A stretch of DNA of 64,000 nucleotides from an uncultured Rubrobacteraceae bacterium (GCA_902806095.1 CADCVF010000018.1:52492-116491); one strand, 5' to 3'; shown: positions 8,250 through 17,586, counted from the first letter of the stretch. Notes: generated by a model from the sequence alone, not told the origin. Made by a program: numbers and translations.

Positions 8250-9152
8250 ATGGATAGCGTCTCCCAACTGCCGACCGCAACCGAGGGACTCCGCGCTACT
8301 TCCGGGAGCGAGGACTACCTCGAACGTCTCACGCAGGTATGTGTGGAGGATCTTATCTCCGCTTTCGGTCTGGGCGGGACAAGCTATGGGCGCGCGGTTT
8401 TGGAGTCTATCTCGCGTATACCGGCCCGGCGTCTGGCGCGCCAGGTCCTGACCTACGACGAAATAGTCGGCGAATCTGGCCTCGGGACGGGAGGCGCGTG
8501 GGCGTTGAAGAGGCTGTCCCGCAATAACAGGTTCGAAGGTCAGGAGAACGTCCCGCGCGGTGGGCCGCTGCTCCTAGTCTCCAACCACCCTGGCCTCGCT
8601 GACGCCGTCGCCCTCTTCGCGGCGACGCCGAGGGACGACCTGCGTGTGATCGCCGCCGACCGGCCCTTCCTCGATGCCCTCCCGAATACTTCTCGTCATC
8701 TTCTGACCGTCGCGGAGAGCTCCGTGGGACGCCCAGGGGTGGCCCGGGCGGCGGCCAGGCACCTGCGCGTTGGCGGCGCGGTACTCACGTTCCCGGGGGG
8801 CAGGATAGAACCCGACCCCGCGGTCTTGCCCGGCGCCGTCGAGGCCCTGGATCGCTGGTCCTCTAGCGCCGACCTCTTCGCGCGCCTGACTCCAGGGCTC
8901 GCGGTCGTCCCCGTCGTTGTCAGCGGTGTGATCTCACCTTCGGCCCTGCGCAACCCACTGACCCACCTGCGCCGCCGCAGGCGCGACCGCGAGTGGCTCG
9001 CCGCCACGCTGCAAGTGCTCATTCCGGCCCTGCGTAACGTGGACGTCCGGGTCGAGTTCGGACGCCCCATCTATGCTCGGCCGGGAGCCGCCGTCGGCGA
9101 CGCGGTGATCGAGGAGACGCGGCGTCTGATGGAGAGCAGGAAGGCAGTGTGA
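8250..9152 (+). CDS. Lysophospholipid acyltransferase (PlsC-like) family protein
   Basis: A protein of about 300 residues with the acyltransferase block I motif H-x4-D seen as N-H-P-G-L-A-D near residue 110, and a block III-like motif F-P-G-G-R-I-E-P-D near 180. These residues form the charge relay and glycerol-phosphate pocket of LPLAT enzymes. No clear membrane helices are seen, so it is probably peripheral. The N-terminal 90 residues are an extension of unknown role. The start is uncertain: ATG at 8250 or GTG at 8223, neither with a good ribosome site. The acyl donor and acceptor cannot be inferred. Confidence 0.75.
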   Translation: MDSVSQLPTATEGLRATSGSEDYLERLTQVCVEDLISAFGLGGTSYGRAVLESISRIPARRLARQVLTYDEIVGESGLGTGGAWALKRLSRNNRFEGQENVPRGGPLLLVSNHPGLADAVALFAATPRDDLRVIAADRPFLDALPNTSRHLLTVAESSVGRPGVARAAARHLRVGGAVLTFPGGRIEPDPAVLPGAVEALDRWSSSADLFARLTPGLAVVPVVVSGVISPSALRNPLTHLRRRRRDREWLAATLQVLIPALRNVDVRVEFGRPIYARPGAAVGDAVIEETRRLMESRKAV

Positions 9153-9225
9153 CCTGTCCCGTATACCGAAGATGAGAAACGTTCGGGCACTGCTCGCGGC
9201 CCTGACTGTGCCCGGAGCCTCCTGC

Positions 9226-9447
9226 CTACATCGCGGCGTACTGGATATCGTAAGCGCAGGTAAAGACTATCCTTCTGACCCGCTCTTCCCTCAGGGGCGC
9301 AGCAGGATGGTTGTGTCTCAGATGCTCGAGGGCCACCTCGACGAGACTCTCGTCGCCATCGGCCCTCAGGGTGTGGCGGCAGTTGCACAGGGAGGCGCAC
9401 AGCACCGCACGTATCGTGGCCTCTTCTCCTGTCTGCACAGCCAGCAT
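9226..9447 (-). CDS. Small DUF1059-like protein
   Basis: A 73-residue soluble protein with the layout of the DUF1059 family: an early cysteine pair (L-C-A-S-L-C-N-C), a strand T-L-R-A-D, then an acidic helix and H-L-R-H-N-H. The function of this family is unknown. The start was chosen by the ribosome site AAAGGAGG eight bases before the ATG at 9447; upstream GTG starts lack one. It is convergent with the acyltransferase gene. Confidence 0.55.
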   Translation of the reverse strand: MLAVQTGEEATIRAVLCASLCNCRHTLRADGDESLVEVALEHLRHNHPAAPLREERVRRIVFTCAYDIQYAAM

Positions 9448-9576
9448 GTCCATCGCCTCCTTTATCGGAGCGGATACCACGCTCCTTCTCACGTTAGAGA
9501 AGCAGATTAGCCTCTTGTAACGAGTAGCGCATCACTCAAATGAGTGATTTTTGAACATTCTCTGGGCGAATTTCGG

Positions 9577-10830
9577 TCAGTCCTGAGGCCTGTCCAGCTC
9601 ATGCAGAGCCGGGTTGAAGAACGAAAGTGTCCCAACCGCCAGGTAGCAGGCGGAGATGCCCAATAAGGTGAAGCGCAGGCCGAAGATCTCCAGCGCGTAC
9701 CCGCACAGCACCATCCCTATGGGTACGGCCACCATCGAGAGCGATACACCAGCGCCGAGCACCCGGCCGAGCATCCGTTGGGGGGTGCGCTCCTGCAGCA
9801 CGCTGTAGGTCAGCGGGTTGGGCGGACCGAGTGCGAAACCCGCGACGAAGAGTGCCCCCATTGTGACCACCAGCGACGGGGTCGCGACCAGGACCCAGAA
9901 CGGTAGACCCACGAGCACGGCCGCTGACACGAGCGTCGCCCGGCGCGGCAGTAGATGGCCGACCGCTCCGTAGACCACGGTACCAGCCAGCGCGCCGCTG
10001 CCGAAACCCCCGAGCATGAGCCCGAGGTTCACCGCGCTATCGTATGTCTGCTCTGCGTAGAAGGGCAAAACCACGGCGAAGAGGGGAAGTATGAAGAAGT
10101 TGGCGACGACCCCGATGCCGAACATCCAGAAGATGAGCCGGTCGCGGCGAATGAACGTTATGCCCTCCGCGAGCTCTGTGAGATACCCGCCGGCGCGCCG
10201 GAGCTCCACGGCAGCCGTGCCTGACCTCGGAATGGCCGAAGGAACAAGCGCTGCGACCAGGGCCGCTGAAAATACGAACGTCGCCGCGTCTATCCACAGC
10301 ACGTTGCTCGACGTGAACAAGGCCATAAGAACCCCTGCAAGCGGCGGGCCTACCAGGAATGAGGCGTACTGGATACCCTGGAAGGCCGAGTTGGCGCGTT
10401 CGATGCGCATCCCTGCCCTCCCGGCGAGGTCGGGGACGAGGCTCTGGCGGGCTGTGTGACCCGGCGCGTCGAGGAACCCACCGAGAAAGACAAGCACGAG
10501 GAGCTGCCAGAAGGCCAGCCCGATCGTGTAGTAGAGCAAGGGTATCAGCGCTACAGTTAGTGCACCCGTAAGGTCGGCGAAGATGCTCGTCCGCTTGAAG
10601 CCCAGGCGATCCACCACCGGTCCGCCGACGACACCGGCCACGACGGCCGCAAGCAAAAATGCTCCCCCTGTCAAGCCCGTTCTAGCGGCGCTGCCCGTAG
10701 TCTGCAAGACGAACCACGGAATCGCCACGAACGCCAGGACGTTCCCGGTCTCGGAGACCGCGTTGGCCCCGAGCAGAGCCAGGATAGGAGTGCGCCGCGC
10801 CGGCCCAATCGTGCGAAGAGGATCGTCCAC
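9577..10830 (-). CDS. MFS transporter (drug-efflux-like)
   Basis: A 417-residue integral membrane protein with about 11 to 12 hydrophobic segments. Loop features typical of the major facilitator superfamily include D-R-L-G-F-K-R after helix 2 and a second-half repeat V-G-H-L-L-P-R-R. The sequence resembles EntS/macrolide-efflux type permeases that export small hydrophobic molecules by proton antiport. It stands alone on the minus strand, upstream of an ABC-2 exporter operon. The substrate is not predictable. The start is GTG with only a weak ribosome site. Confidence 0.8.
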   Translation of the reverse strand: MDDPLRTIGPARRTPILALLGANAVSETGNVLAFVAIPWFVLQTTGSAARTGLTGGAFLLAAVVAGVVGGPVVDRLGFKRTSIFADLTGALTVALIPLLYYTIGLAFWQLLVLVFLGGFLDAPGHTARQSLVPDLAGRAGMRIERANSAFQGIQYASFLVGPPLAGVLMALFTSSNVLWIDAATFVFSAALVAALVPSAIPRSGTAAVELRRAGGYLTELAEGITFIRRDRLIFWMFGIGVVANFFILPLFAVVLPFYAEQTYDSAVNLGLMLGGFGSGALAGTVVYGAVGHLLPRRATLVSAAVLVGLPFWVLVATPSLVVTMGALFVAGFALGPPNPLTYSVLQERTPQRMLGRVLGAGVSLSMVAVPIGMVLCGYALEIFGLRFTLLGISACYLAVGTLSFFNPALHELDRPQD

Positions 10831-10965
10831 TGCATTTCACCGTACCATCCTCTGGGTGGCTTCGACCGGAGCATGGTCGACCGCAGCGCGGGTTGTGAGA
10901 CGCTCGAACGCCTGGCCACAGAGGTCATCCCGAGGCTTAGAGCGAAACCAATAAGCTGAAATGCT

Positions 10966-11733
10966 CTAATACCTGAGATTCGGGCCGTGGCTAATGGCCC
11001 ACCAGGCGCCCCCAAAGCAGATTGCGGCTATGAGGCAGACCATTCCCAGGGTAGGGTAAGGGTTCAGGTCGGAGACGCCCAGTGTCGCGTAGCGGGCGGC
11101 GTCGACCGTGTAGAAGATCGGGTTGAAGAACGTCACCACCTTGAGCACATCAGGCAACATCCCGACGGAGTAGAACACCCCGCCCAAGAACGCCAGCGGT
11201 TGGATAATGACGCTAGTAATGAGCGAGATATGCTCTACCCGCGTCGCAAGCGCGCCGACCATGGTGCCCAAAGAGGAGAACGCGAAGGAGGCGAGGAGGC
11301 CGATCACGAAGAGCATCAGGGGGTTTTCGATCTGTACGCCGACGAAAGGCACCCCGACGACGAAGACACCGGCCCCCATCACCATCCCGCGCAGCATACC
11401 GCCTAAAGAGTAGGCGAGTGTTATCTGCAGGTCGCTCATTGGGCTGATAAGCACCTCGTCTATGTAGCGCTCGCGCTTGGCGTCGAAGACCGACCAGGAT
11501 GAGTTCATCTGCGAGTTGGTTATGAGGCTCATCAGGGCTATGCCTGGCAGGATGTACTCGAGGTAAGGGATGGCCTCGATCTGTTTGATGCGGCCGCCGA
11601 GCGCGATCCCGAAGACCACCAGATAGAGGAGCGAGGTCAAGAGCTGCGGCACTATCGTCTGCATCCAGACCCGCGTGAAGCGCAGTATCTCGCGCGAGAG
11701 GAGGGTCTGGAAGGTCCTATCCGTGAAGATCAT
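10966..11733 (-). CDS. ABC-2 type exporter permease
   Basis: A 255-residue membrane protein with six hydrophobic segments and the ABC-2 signature region (E-Y-I-L-P-G-I-A-L-M, and later the F-F-N-P-I-F-Y-T-V-D-A-A-R-Y motif near the C-terminus). It pairs with the ATPase encoded just upstream; the two genes overlap by 17 bases, so they are translated together. Export of a lipid, drug or glycoconjugate is the family norm. The gene ends in TAG and an AGCATTTCAGC repeat arm begins immediately, one of the stop-anchored repeats in this window. Confidence 0.88.
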   Translation of the reverse strand: MIFTDRTFQTLLSREILRFTRVWMQTIVPQLLTSLLYLVVFGIALGGRIKQIEAIPYLEYILPGIALMSLITNSQMNSSWSVFDAKRERYIDEVLISPMSDLQITLAYSLGGMLRGMVMGAGVFVVGVPFVGVQIENPLMLFVIGLLASFAFSSLGTMVGALATRVEHISLITSVIIQPLAFLGGVFYSVGMLPDVLKVVTFFNPIFYTVDAARYATLGVSDLNPYPTLGMVCLIAAICFGGAWWAISHGPNLRY

Positions 11734-12475
11734 GGCCTATCACCTTCATGTAGACTTCCTCGACGTTCCTGGCCTCGTAGCGCTCCTTGAGGTCCTCGCT
11801 GCTGCCCTGGGCCGCGATGGTGCCCCCGTTTATCAGCGCGATCTCCTCGCACAGCGCCTCGGCCTCCTCCAGATAATGCGTCGTCAACAGGATGGTCATC
11901 CCTCCACGGTTGAGCTCCCTTATGTAGCCCCACAACTTGTAGCGCAACTCTACATCCACGCCCGCCGTCGGCTCGTCCAGAAACAGCACCTTCGGGTCGT
12001 GCATGAGCGCCCTGGCGAACAGCACGCGCCGTTTCAGACCTCCGGAGAGCATGTTTGTCCGCTGTCCGCGCTTCCCCACAAGCTCGAACCGCTCCAGAAG
12101 CTCCTCGGCCCTCTCGCGGGCCTTCTTCTTGGGGACGCCGTAGTATCCGGCGTGGAACAACAGTGTCTCCTCGACGGTCAGAAATTTGTCCAGGTTCACT
12201 TCCTGGGGGGAGACCCCGATCATACGCCGTGCCTCCCGAAACTCCCGAAAGGCATCTTTCCCGAAGACCTCGACCGAGCCTGAATCGGGCCTGGCCAGGC
12301 TGACTACGCCGTTTATGAGCGTCGTCTTTCCGGCACCGTTGGGTCCTAGCAACCCGAAGAATTTCCCGCCCTCCACCTCGAGCGAAACTCCGTCGAGGGC
12401 CAGAAAGCCGTTGGAATAGGTCTTCCTGAGCTTCTCTATCTTCAGCGCCGGGGCCCCGTTTGCGTCTACACTCAC
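11717..12475 (-). CDS. ABC exporter ATP-binding protein (DrrA/NodI type)
   Basis: A 252-residue nucleotide-binding subunit. Walker A is G-P-N-G-A-G-K-T-T near residue 42, the Q-loop is S-P-Q-E, the signature is L-S-G-G-L-K-R-R near 140 and Walker B is V-L-F-L-D-E-P near 160, followed by the switch H in T-H-Y. The R-R variant after L-S-G-G-L-K is common in daunorubicin-resistance-like ATPases. It starts with GTG inside the stop of the upstream FAD oxidoreductase (GTGA overlap), so oxidoreductase, ATPase and permease form one operon. Confidence 0.92.
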   Translation of the reverse strand: MSVDANGAPALKIEKLRKTYSNGFLALDGVSLEVEGGKFFGLLGPNGAGKTTLINGVVSLARPDSGSVEVFGKDAFREFREARRMIGVSPQEVNLDKFLTVEETLLFHAGYYGVPKKKARERAEELLERFELVGKRGQRTNMLSGGLKRRVLFARALMHDPKVLFLDEPTAGVDVELRYKLWGYIRELNRGGMTILLTTHYLEEAEALCEEIALINGGTIAAQGSSEDLKERYEARNVEEVYMKVIGHDLHG

Positions 12476-13710
12476 GCGATCACCGTCCCTGCGGCCTTCT
12501 CGCCGGAGAGCATGGAACCGTTTATGGAAGCATCCTCGGTGTACTCGCCCGCGAGCACGAGTCCCGGTGTCTGTGTCCTGTTGTCCGGCAGCCTGCCGTG
12601 GATGCCGGGCGGCTGGGCGAACTGCCCATAAGGGATGCGGCGGAGACCGAGCGGCCTGAAGTCTGCGCCCGGGTACCAGCGGCTGAGGTCCTCGATGCCC
12701 CTGCGGTAGAGGTCCCCATCGGGCAGGTCCATTCCCGAGAGCGCCACGGCGTAGAGTAGGTGGCGACCCGACGGTGCGTACTTCTCGGAGATGTTGCTCA
12801 TCTCCACGGCGTTGTTCACGAATGCTCCATCCTCAGCGTTCAAAAGGATCTTCTTTCCACTACCAAGTCCGTCGGTCTCATAGAACATGCATACCTCCCC
12901 TACAGATCCCTCAGGCACCGCCTCACCGGTGAGATCTCCGGCCCTCGGCGCGTCGGTCGCCACGACGACCGCATCGGCCTCGTGCTCATCTCTGGCGCTT
13001 CTGACACCGACCGCCCGCTCCCCTTCGCGCAGGAGATCCTCCACAGGGCTGTTCAATCGGATCGCACCCTCCGGCAAATGGGAGGCGAGCTGGCGCGGTA
13101 TCTCACCCATCCCGAGGGCGGGGACGACAGTTCGGCCGCTGGCGAGCATCTTGAGGGTGAAGCGTAGGACGCGGGCGCTGGTGGTCAGCCCGCGATTCAG
13201 CGTTATGCCACCGTAGAACGGCCTGAAAAAAGAGTCTATGTACCTCTCCGAGAGGCCGGCCTTCTTCAGGTACTCGAGCATGGAGATGTCAGTCTCGCCG
13301 TCCTCAGCCCCCGAGCTGATCCCCACCGTAGACGTTCTCGCTGCCAGCTCGAGCGTGCGTAGCTTGTCCCCGAGGGTGGCCGCGTCGGAGAGGAGAGATG
13401 GGACGAGATCCTTGGGGTCACGCAGGGGATTGGAGAGGACGCTCCGCTCTGATCCCCTGCGGACGACCGCACCTGGGTCGAAGTCCCTGAAGTCGAGCGC
13501 TTCGTAGTCAAGGTGCCTCCCCGCGACAGGATAAGACGTAAAGTACACCTGGAAGCCCCGGTCGAGCAGGAATCCGTTCTGCTCGGCGGTTCGCACGCGG
13601 CCGCCGACGCCGTCCGACGCTTCGAAGACGACGACCTCGGCTCCGCGTTCTCTTAGTACCTTTGCGCAAGTAAGGCCGGCCAACCCGGCCCCGACGACAA
13701 TAGTTTTCAT
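12472..13710 (-). CDS. FAD-dependent amine oxidase / phytoene-desaturase-like oxidoreductase
   Basis: A protein of about 412 residues. The start at 13710 places the dinucleotide-binding motif at the very N-terminus: V-V-G-A-G-L-A-G-L, followed by V-V-F-E-A-S-D-G-V-G-G-R. The C-terminal FAD-binding region reads L-V-L-A-G-E-Y-T near residue 390, followed by S-I-N-G-S-M-L-S-G. This is the flavin amine oxidase/carotenoid desaturase superfamily. The substrate is unknown. It is co-transcribed with an ABC-2 exporter by a 4-base overlap, so it may act on the lipid or isoprenoid that is then exported; this is inference. Confidence 0.82.
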   Translation of the reverse strand: MKTIVVGAGLAGLTCAKVLRERGAEVVVFEASDGVGGRVRTAEQNGFLLDRGFQVYFTSYPVAGRHLDYEALDFRDFDPGAVVRRGSERSVLSNPLRDPKDLVPSLLSDAATLGDKLRTLELAARTSTVGISSGAEDGETDISMLEYLKKAGLSERYIDSFFRPFYGGITLNRGLTTSARVLRFTLKMLASGRTVVPALGMGEIPRQLASHLPEGAIRLNSPVEDLLREGERAVGVRSARDEHEADAVVVATDAPRAGDLTGEAVPEGSVGEVCMFYETDGLGSGKKILLNAEDGAFVNNAVEMSNISEKYAPSGRHLLYAVALSGMDLPDGDLYRRGIEDLSRWYPGADFRPLGLRRIPYGQFAQPPGIHGRLPDNRTQTPGLVLAGEYTEDASINGSMLSGEKAAGTVIA

Positions 13711-13771
13711 ACCCGCGAGAGTGTAGCGCACAACTCAGAACAAACAGTTATCGCTTTGACGCGAGGAGGAT

Positions 13772-15880
13772 CTAGGTACTGCTGTTCTCGAAATCCAGCC
13801 GCACCTTGTGTTCGCCGTCGAGCTTGAGCGCGGCGGCGTAGGGCTTGCCTGCCTTGCTCTTGAAACCTTTCAGCTGTCCAGTGCGCCCTCTCGTGAGGAG
13901 CTGTTTCGCCTGGCTTTCGCTGAGGCGCTTGCCTGAGACCTGTTTCCAGATCGCGAAATCGCATCCGTTCTTCCACGCCGAGCAACCGTAGGCTTTCTTG
14001 GTCTCGACGACAGGAGCCCCGCACTTGGGGCAGGCACCGAGCGACTCGCGGCTGCGGGAGGGAGATGTAAGCTTCTCTCCTTCCATAACGCGGACCTCTT
14101 CGACGAGCTTCGTGGCGAAGCTGCTTATATCGGCCATAAAGTCGGGGCGGCGCTCCGCGCCTTTCTCCATCTTCGCGAGCCGCTCCTCCCAGCGGGCCGT
14201 GAGTTCAGCTGACGTGAGCGGGCTCTCCCCGAGGAGCCCTATGAGAGACTTTCCCTTCTCCGTAGGCACGAGGGCCTTCTTCTCGCGCTCGACGTAGTCT
14301 ACCTTTATGAGCCGCTCTATGGTGGCGGCCCTGGTGGCCGGCGTGCCGAGGCCCGAGTCCTTCATCTGCTGCCTGAGCTCCTCATCCTCGACGAGCTTCC
14401 CCGCCGTCTCCATCGCCCCGAGCAGCGCGGATTCCGAGTAACGCGGGGGCGGCTTAGTCTCGCCCTCCTTGACGCCGACCTTCGCCACATCCCACTCCTG
14501 CCCCACCTCGATCGGCGGCAACACGGGCGGCTCTTTCTCCTTCCGTCCTGCGACCCCCTCGGGATAGAGCGCCCGCCACCCCGCCTCGAGCACCACACGC
14601 CCACGAGAAAGAAACGTTTCCTCCTTGACCTCGGTCACGACGGTCGTGTTCTCGAAGCGGGCAGCGGAGAAGAACACGGCCACAAATCGCCTGGCCACCA
14701 GATCGTAGACCTTCGCCTCGTCCGGCGGCAGCCCGCCCGAAGACTTCTTGTTCGTCGGGACGATGGCATGGTGGTCGGTAACTTTGGAGTCGTCCACGAT
14801 GCGCTTGCTGACCGGGAGCTTCTCTCGTCCGAGTAGCTTCTCCGCGAAAGGCGAAAGATCAGGGAGCGCCCCCGCAGCCTCGACCCGCTTCTTGAGACCA
14901 CCAACCATATCCCTGGAGAGGTAGCGGCTCGAGGTGCGTGGGTAAGTAATGAGTTTTCTCTCCTCGTAGAGCGCCTGGGCCGCCCGCAGCGTACGCTCGG
15001 CCGTGAAGCCGTAGCGGGCGTTGGCGTTGCGCTGGAGTTCGGTCAGGTCGTAGAGGAGCGGCGGTTTCTCCGCTGCCGTCTTCTTCTGCGCCTTGCGGAC
15101 GGTCCCTGTTCCGCCACGTACCTTCTCCGCGATCCGGTCCGCGGCCTCTCTCTCGGGCAGGCGGTTCTGCTTTTTCTGGAACCACACCCCATCGTAAGTA
15201 TTCCCGTCACGCGAGAAGCGGGCGTGGACGGTCCAGAACTTTTCGGGCACGAAGTCTTGTATCTCCCTCTCACGATCGACCAGGAGCTTCAGGGTCGGAG
15301 TCTGGACCCGGCCCACAGAGAGTACGTTTCCACGGCCTCCGAAGCGGACCGAGTAGGCGCGGGTGGCGTTCATGCCGACGATCCAGTCAGCCTCCCCGCG
15401 GCTGCGGGCCGCGTCTTCAAGAGGCTTCATCGCAGCCCCCTCCCGCAGAGCGTCGAAACCGTCCCTAATCGCCTCGTGGGTGAGGGAGGAGATCCAGAGC
15501 CGCAGCACGCGCTTCTTGCAACCCGAGAGGCCATACAAATAGGCGAAGATGAGCTCTCCCTCTCTCCCCGCGTCGCAGGCGTTTACAACTTCCTTCACGG
15601 AAGGATCCATCAGCAGGCCCTTTACGACTGCGAACTGCTCGCGGGTTTTGTGGTTCACCCTGACCTTGAAGCGCCCAGGCAGTATCGGCAGCCTCTCCAG
15701 ACGCCACTTCTTGTACTCCTCGCCGTAGGCGTCAGGCGGCGCCAGTGCCGCCAGGTGCCCTAGCGCCCACGTAATGGTCCAACCCTCGCCGACCAGGGCG
15801 CCTTTCTCCCTTCGATGCCTCCCCAGGGCACCCGCTATATCCCGCCCGACGGACGGCTTTTCGGTGACGATAAGCCTCAT
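13772..15880 (-). CDS. topB: DNA topoisomerase III
   Basis: A 702-residue type IA topoisomerase. The TOPRIM domain opens with L-I-V-T-E-K-P-S-V-G and continues with the metal-binding D-A-G-R-E-G-E-L-I. The catalytic tyrosine lies in T-Y-P-R-T-S-S near residue 311. The C-terminus has a single zinc-ribbon-like block with C-x2-C and C-x5-C followed by a topoisomerase C-terminal repeat (L-L-T-R-G-R-T-G, F-x-S-K-A-G-K). It relaxes or decatenates single-stranded regions during replication and recombination. TopB is often carried on mobile DNA but also occurs in chromosomes; no mobility genes flank it here. Confidence 0.93.
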   Translation of the reverse strand: MRLIVTEKPSVGRDIAGALGRHRREKGALVGEGWTITWALGHLAALAPPDAYGEEYKKWRLERLPILPGRFKVRVNHKTREQFAVVKGLLMDPSVKEVVNACDAGREGELIFAYLYGLSGCKKRVLRLWISSLTHEAIRDGFDALREGAAMKPLEDAARSRGEADWIVGMNATRAYSVRFGGRGNVLSVGRVQTPTLKLLVDREREIQDFVPEKFWTVHARFSRDGNTYDGVWFQKKQNRLPEREAADRIAEKVRGGTGTVRKAQKKTAAEKPPLLYDLTELQRNANARYGFTAERTLRAAQALYEERKLITYPRTSSRYLSRDMVGGLKKRVEAAGALPDLSPFAEKLLGREKLPVSKRIVDDSKVTDHHAIVPTNKKSSGGLPPDEAKVYDLVARRFVAVFFSAARFENTTVVTEVKEETFLSRGRVVLEAGWRALYPEGVAGRKEKEPPVLPPIEVGQEWDVAKVGVKEGETKPPPRYSESALLGAMETAGKLVEDEELRQQMKDSGLGTPATRAATIERLIKVDYVEREKKALVPTEKGKSLIGLLGESPLTSAELTARWEERLAKMEKGAERRPDFMADISSFATKLVEEVRVMEGEKLTSPSRSRESLGACPKCGAPVVETKKAYGCSAWKNGCDFAIWKQVSGKRLSESQAKQLLTRGRTGQLKGFKSKAGKPYAAALKLDGEHKVRLDFENSST

Positions 15881-15965
15881 ACACAGGAGTATACGTACGG
15901 AAGGGACGATAGCCAGATGAGATTGCCTGGAACGCGGGCACGGCTGAAGACGCTACACTGGGACC

Positions 15966-16376
15966 GTGACGGACCCGACAAACGAGGAACTGATCAACGA
16001 CGCAGCGGGCGTCCTCAACCCGAGAATGGTCGGCGGTCGTCTCTTCGGCGACGTGGGATGCGCGCTCATCACTCGGGGCGGTAACCTCTATCTCGGGGTT
16101 TGCATAGACACGGCTTCCGGCACGGGTTTTTGTGCGGAACACAGCGCCATCGCGGCCATGGTCACGGCCGGGGAATACAGCATCGAGAAGATCGTGGCAG
16201 TCTGGAAGGACGATAACGACACTCTTTACGCGCTGCCTCCGTGCGGGAGATGTAGGGAATTCATACGCCAGATCGATGGTGAGAATCTGGATACAGACGT
16301 AATTCTGGGCAAAGACAGGGTCTCGAAACTGAGGGATCTACTTCCCCGCCACGAATGGCCGGGACCCCTCGCTTAG
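15966..16376 (+). CDS. Cytidine deaminase family protein
   Basis: A 136-residue zinc deaminase. The catalytic motifs are C-A-E-H-S-A-I near residue 57, with zinc ligand and proton-shuttle glutamate, and P-C-G-R-C near 92. The length matches homotetrameric Cdd or blasticidin-S-deaminase-like enzymes that convert cytidine to uridine or act on related nucleosides. The start is GTG, placed 85 bases from the divergent topB. The canonical order differs a little from Cdd (C-A-E-H rather than C-A-E-R), so the substrate could be a nucleoside analogue. Confidence 0.82.
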   Translation: MTDPTNEELINDAAGVLNPRMVGGRLFGDVGCALITRGGNLYLGVCIDTASGTGFCAEHSAIAAMVTAGEYSIEKIVAVWKDDNDTLYALPPCGRCREFIRQIDGENLDTDVILGKDRVSKLRDLLPRHEWPGPLA

Positions 16377-16583
16377 TCACCCCGCCAATGGCGCCGTCCC
16401 GAGCTCTTCGATGTCTCCATCGTCCGTGAAGAACCCATCCCCGTCGATGGGGAAGATCACACGCACCTCACTGCCAGGGAAACTGGAGGCCACGAACTCA
16501 GCGGCGCGCCTGATGCTCGTGGCCCGTACAGGCACGGTAAAGGCACCGGACTCCCCACTCACTTCGACGGACAAACATACCAA
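16377..16583 (-). CDS. Small hypothetical protein
   Basis: A frame of about 68 residues that ends exactly where the convergent deaminase gene ends. The sequence is soluble, with alternating strand-like segments (L-S-V-E-V-S-G, F-T-V-P-V-R-A), one helix (R-R-A-A-E-F-V) and an acidic tail (D-D-G-D-I-E-E-L). No family is recognised. A TTG at 16583, nine bases after GAAGG, is the best start. Codon use looks like that of neighbouring genes, which supports a real gene. Confidence 0.5.
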   Translation of the reverse strand: MVCLSVEVSGESGAFTVPVRATSIRRAAEFVASSFPGSEVRVIFPIDGDGFFTDDGDIEELGTAPLAG

Positions 16584-16779
16584 AGCGCGCAACCTTCAGA
16601 TGGGAGTCCGGGGGGCGAAGATGCGATGGGAAAAGTAGGGAAAGGAGAAACCGCCCGCGCCCGGACCCCGTAATGGTCGACTACCGACAGCGGTGAAACG
16701 ATGTTCGGAATATTGATCACCGCCCGTAGTCCACATGGCAAGATTGTATACACTCTATGTGAAACCACGGTGAACTGGA

Positions 16780-16797
16780 GATGAAATTTCTTTCATC
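16780..16797 (-). terminator. Hairpin downstream of response regulator gene
   Basis: GATGAAA and TTTCATC form a 7-bp stem; read on the minus strand the loop is GAAA. It lies about 30 bases after the response regulator stop, preceded by an A/T-rich stretch. No clean U-tract follows, so termination is only suggested. Confidence 0.4.
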
Positions 16798-16827
16798 TTG
16801 AAGTTTTCTCGTAGACGCGTCGTACGG

Positions 16828-17508
16828 CTAAGGATTTGGCGCTGGGTCGAAACGGTAGCCAGCGCCGCGGATGGTCTGGATCAGGGATTGCCCGTCGGGA
16901 GGATCGACCTTGTTGCGAAGGTGACGTACGTACACGTCGACGACGTTTGAGGTCGGCTCGAAGTCGTAGTCCCAGATGGCGGAGAGGATCTGCTGCCTGG
17001 AGAGGACCTGTCCGCTGTGGCGCATGAAGTACTCGAGCAGGGCGAACTCCCTACTCGAGAGCTCTATTTTTTCGTCTCCGCGCCAGGCGTGGCGTGAGAG
17101 GAGGTCTATCGTGAGGCCGTCGGTCTGTATCTGGGCCGACTCGGCCTGGCCCGAGCGGCGGGTGAGCGCGCGCACGCGCGCTAGTAGTTCCTCGAATACG
17201 AAAGGCTTAGTCAGGTAGTCGTCGGCCCCTGCGTCGAGGGCGCCCACCTTGTTGCGCGTGTCGTCGCGGGCCGTGAGCATCAGGACAGGAAGGTCTGCGT
17301 ACCGAAGTCGGATGCGTCTGAGCACCTCGCGGCCGTCCAGCCGGGGCAGCGAGATGTCGAGGAGGACCAGGTCCACCGGCTCGTCCACGGCTAGCCGCGT
17401 ACCCTCCTCCCCGTCGTACGCGCAGACGACCCTGTGGCCGTGGGCGTTCAGACCGCGCTTCAGGAAACGCGCGATCGCGACCTCGTCCTCGATGATCAGG
17501 ATCAGCAT
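16828..17508 (-). CDS. OmpR-family response regulator
   Basis: A 226-residue two-component regulator. The receiver domain shows I-I-E-D-E (acidic pocket), the phospho-acceptor aspartate in L-V-L-L-D-I-S near residue 51, T-A-R near 79 and K-P-F near 101. The C-terminal winged helix has E-L-S-S-R-E-F-A-L-L-E-Y and V-x-V-Y-V-R-H-L-R-N-K, typical of OmpR/PhoB. The start at 17508 follows AAAGGG; a longer frame that continues upstream is only the antisense of the divergent kinase gene. The kinase transcribed divergently from 17587 is the likely partner. Confidence 0.93.
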   Translation of the reverse strand: MLILIIEDEVAIARFLKRGLNAHGHRVVCAYDGEEGTRLAVDEPVDLVLLDISLPRLDGREVLRRIRLRYADLPVLMLTARDDTRNKVGALDAGADDYLTKPFVFEELLARVRALTRRSGQAESAQIQTDGLTIDLLSRHAWRGDEKIELSSREFALLEYFMRHSGQVLSRQQILSAIWDYDFEPTSNVVDVYVRHLRNKVDPPDGQSLIQTIRGAGYRFDPAPNP

Positions 17509-17586
17509 CCGTGCCCTTTCTTTCCCTATCGCAAGTATAATCCATCTCGATACTAGCGAGTCAAGTGTTTTTCGGAGGACCGTACC
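17509..17586. promoter_or_regulatory. Divergent promoter region of two-component pair
   Basis: The sequence AGTATAAT near 17534-17541 provides a plus-strand -10 (TATAAT) and, read on the minus strand, TATACT over nearly the same bases, so both genes may share overlapping promoters. The half-palindromic bases CTCGATACTAGCGAG at 17546-17560 could be an operator. The -35 boxes are weak. Confidence 0.4.

Noticed and set aside
8008..8280. Minus-strand frame between folB and the acyltransferase
   Set aside because: It overlaps the end of folB and the start of the acyltransferase and shows no domain or ribosome site.
9172..9510. Plus-strand frame opposite the DUF1059-like gene
   Set aside because: It has no recognisable motif, whereas the minus-strand frame has a strong ribosome site and family-like cysteine and histidine spacing.
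13772..15880. TopB as evidence of an integrative element around 14 kb
   Set aside because: No integrase, relaxase, repeats of att type or change in composition is visible near it; the flanking genes look chromosomal.
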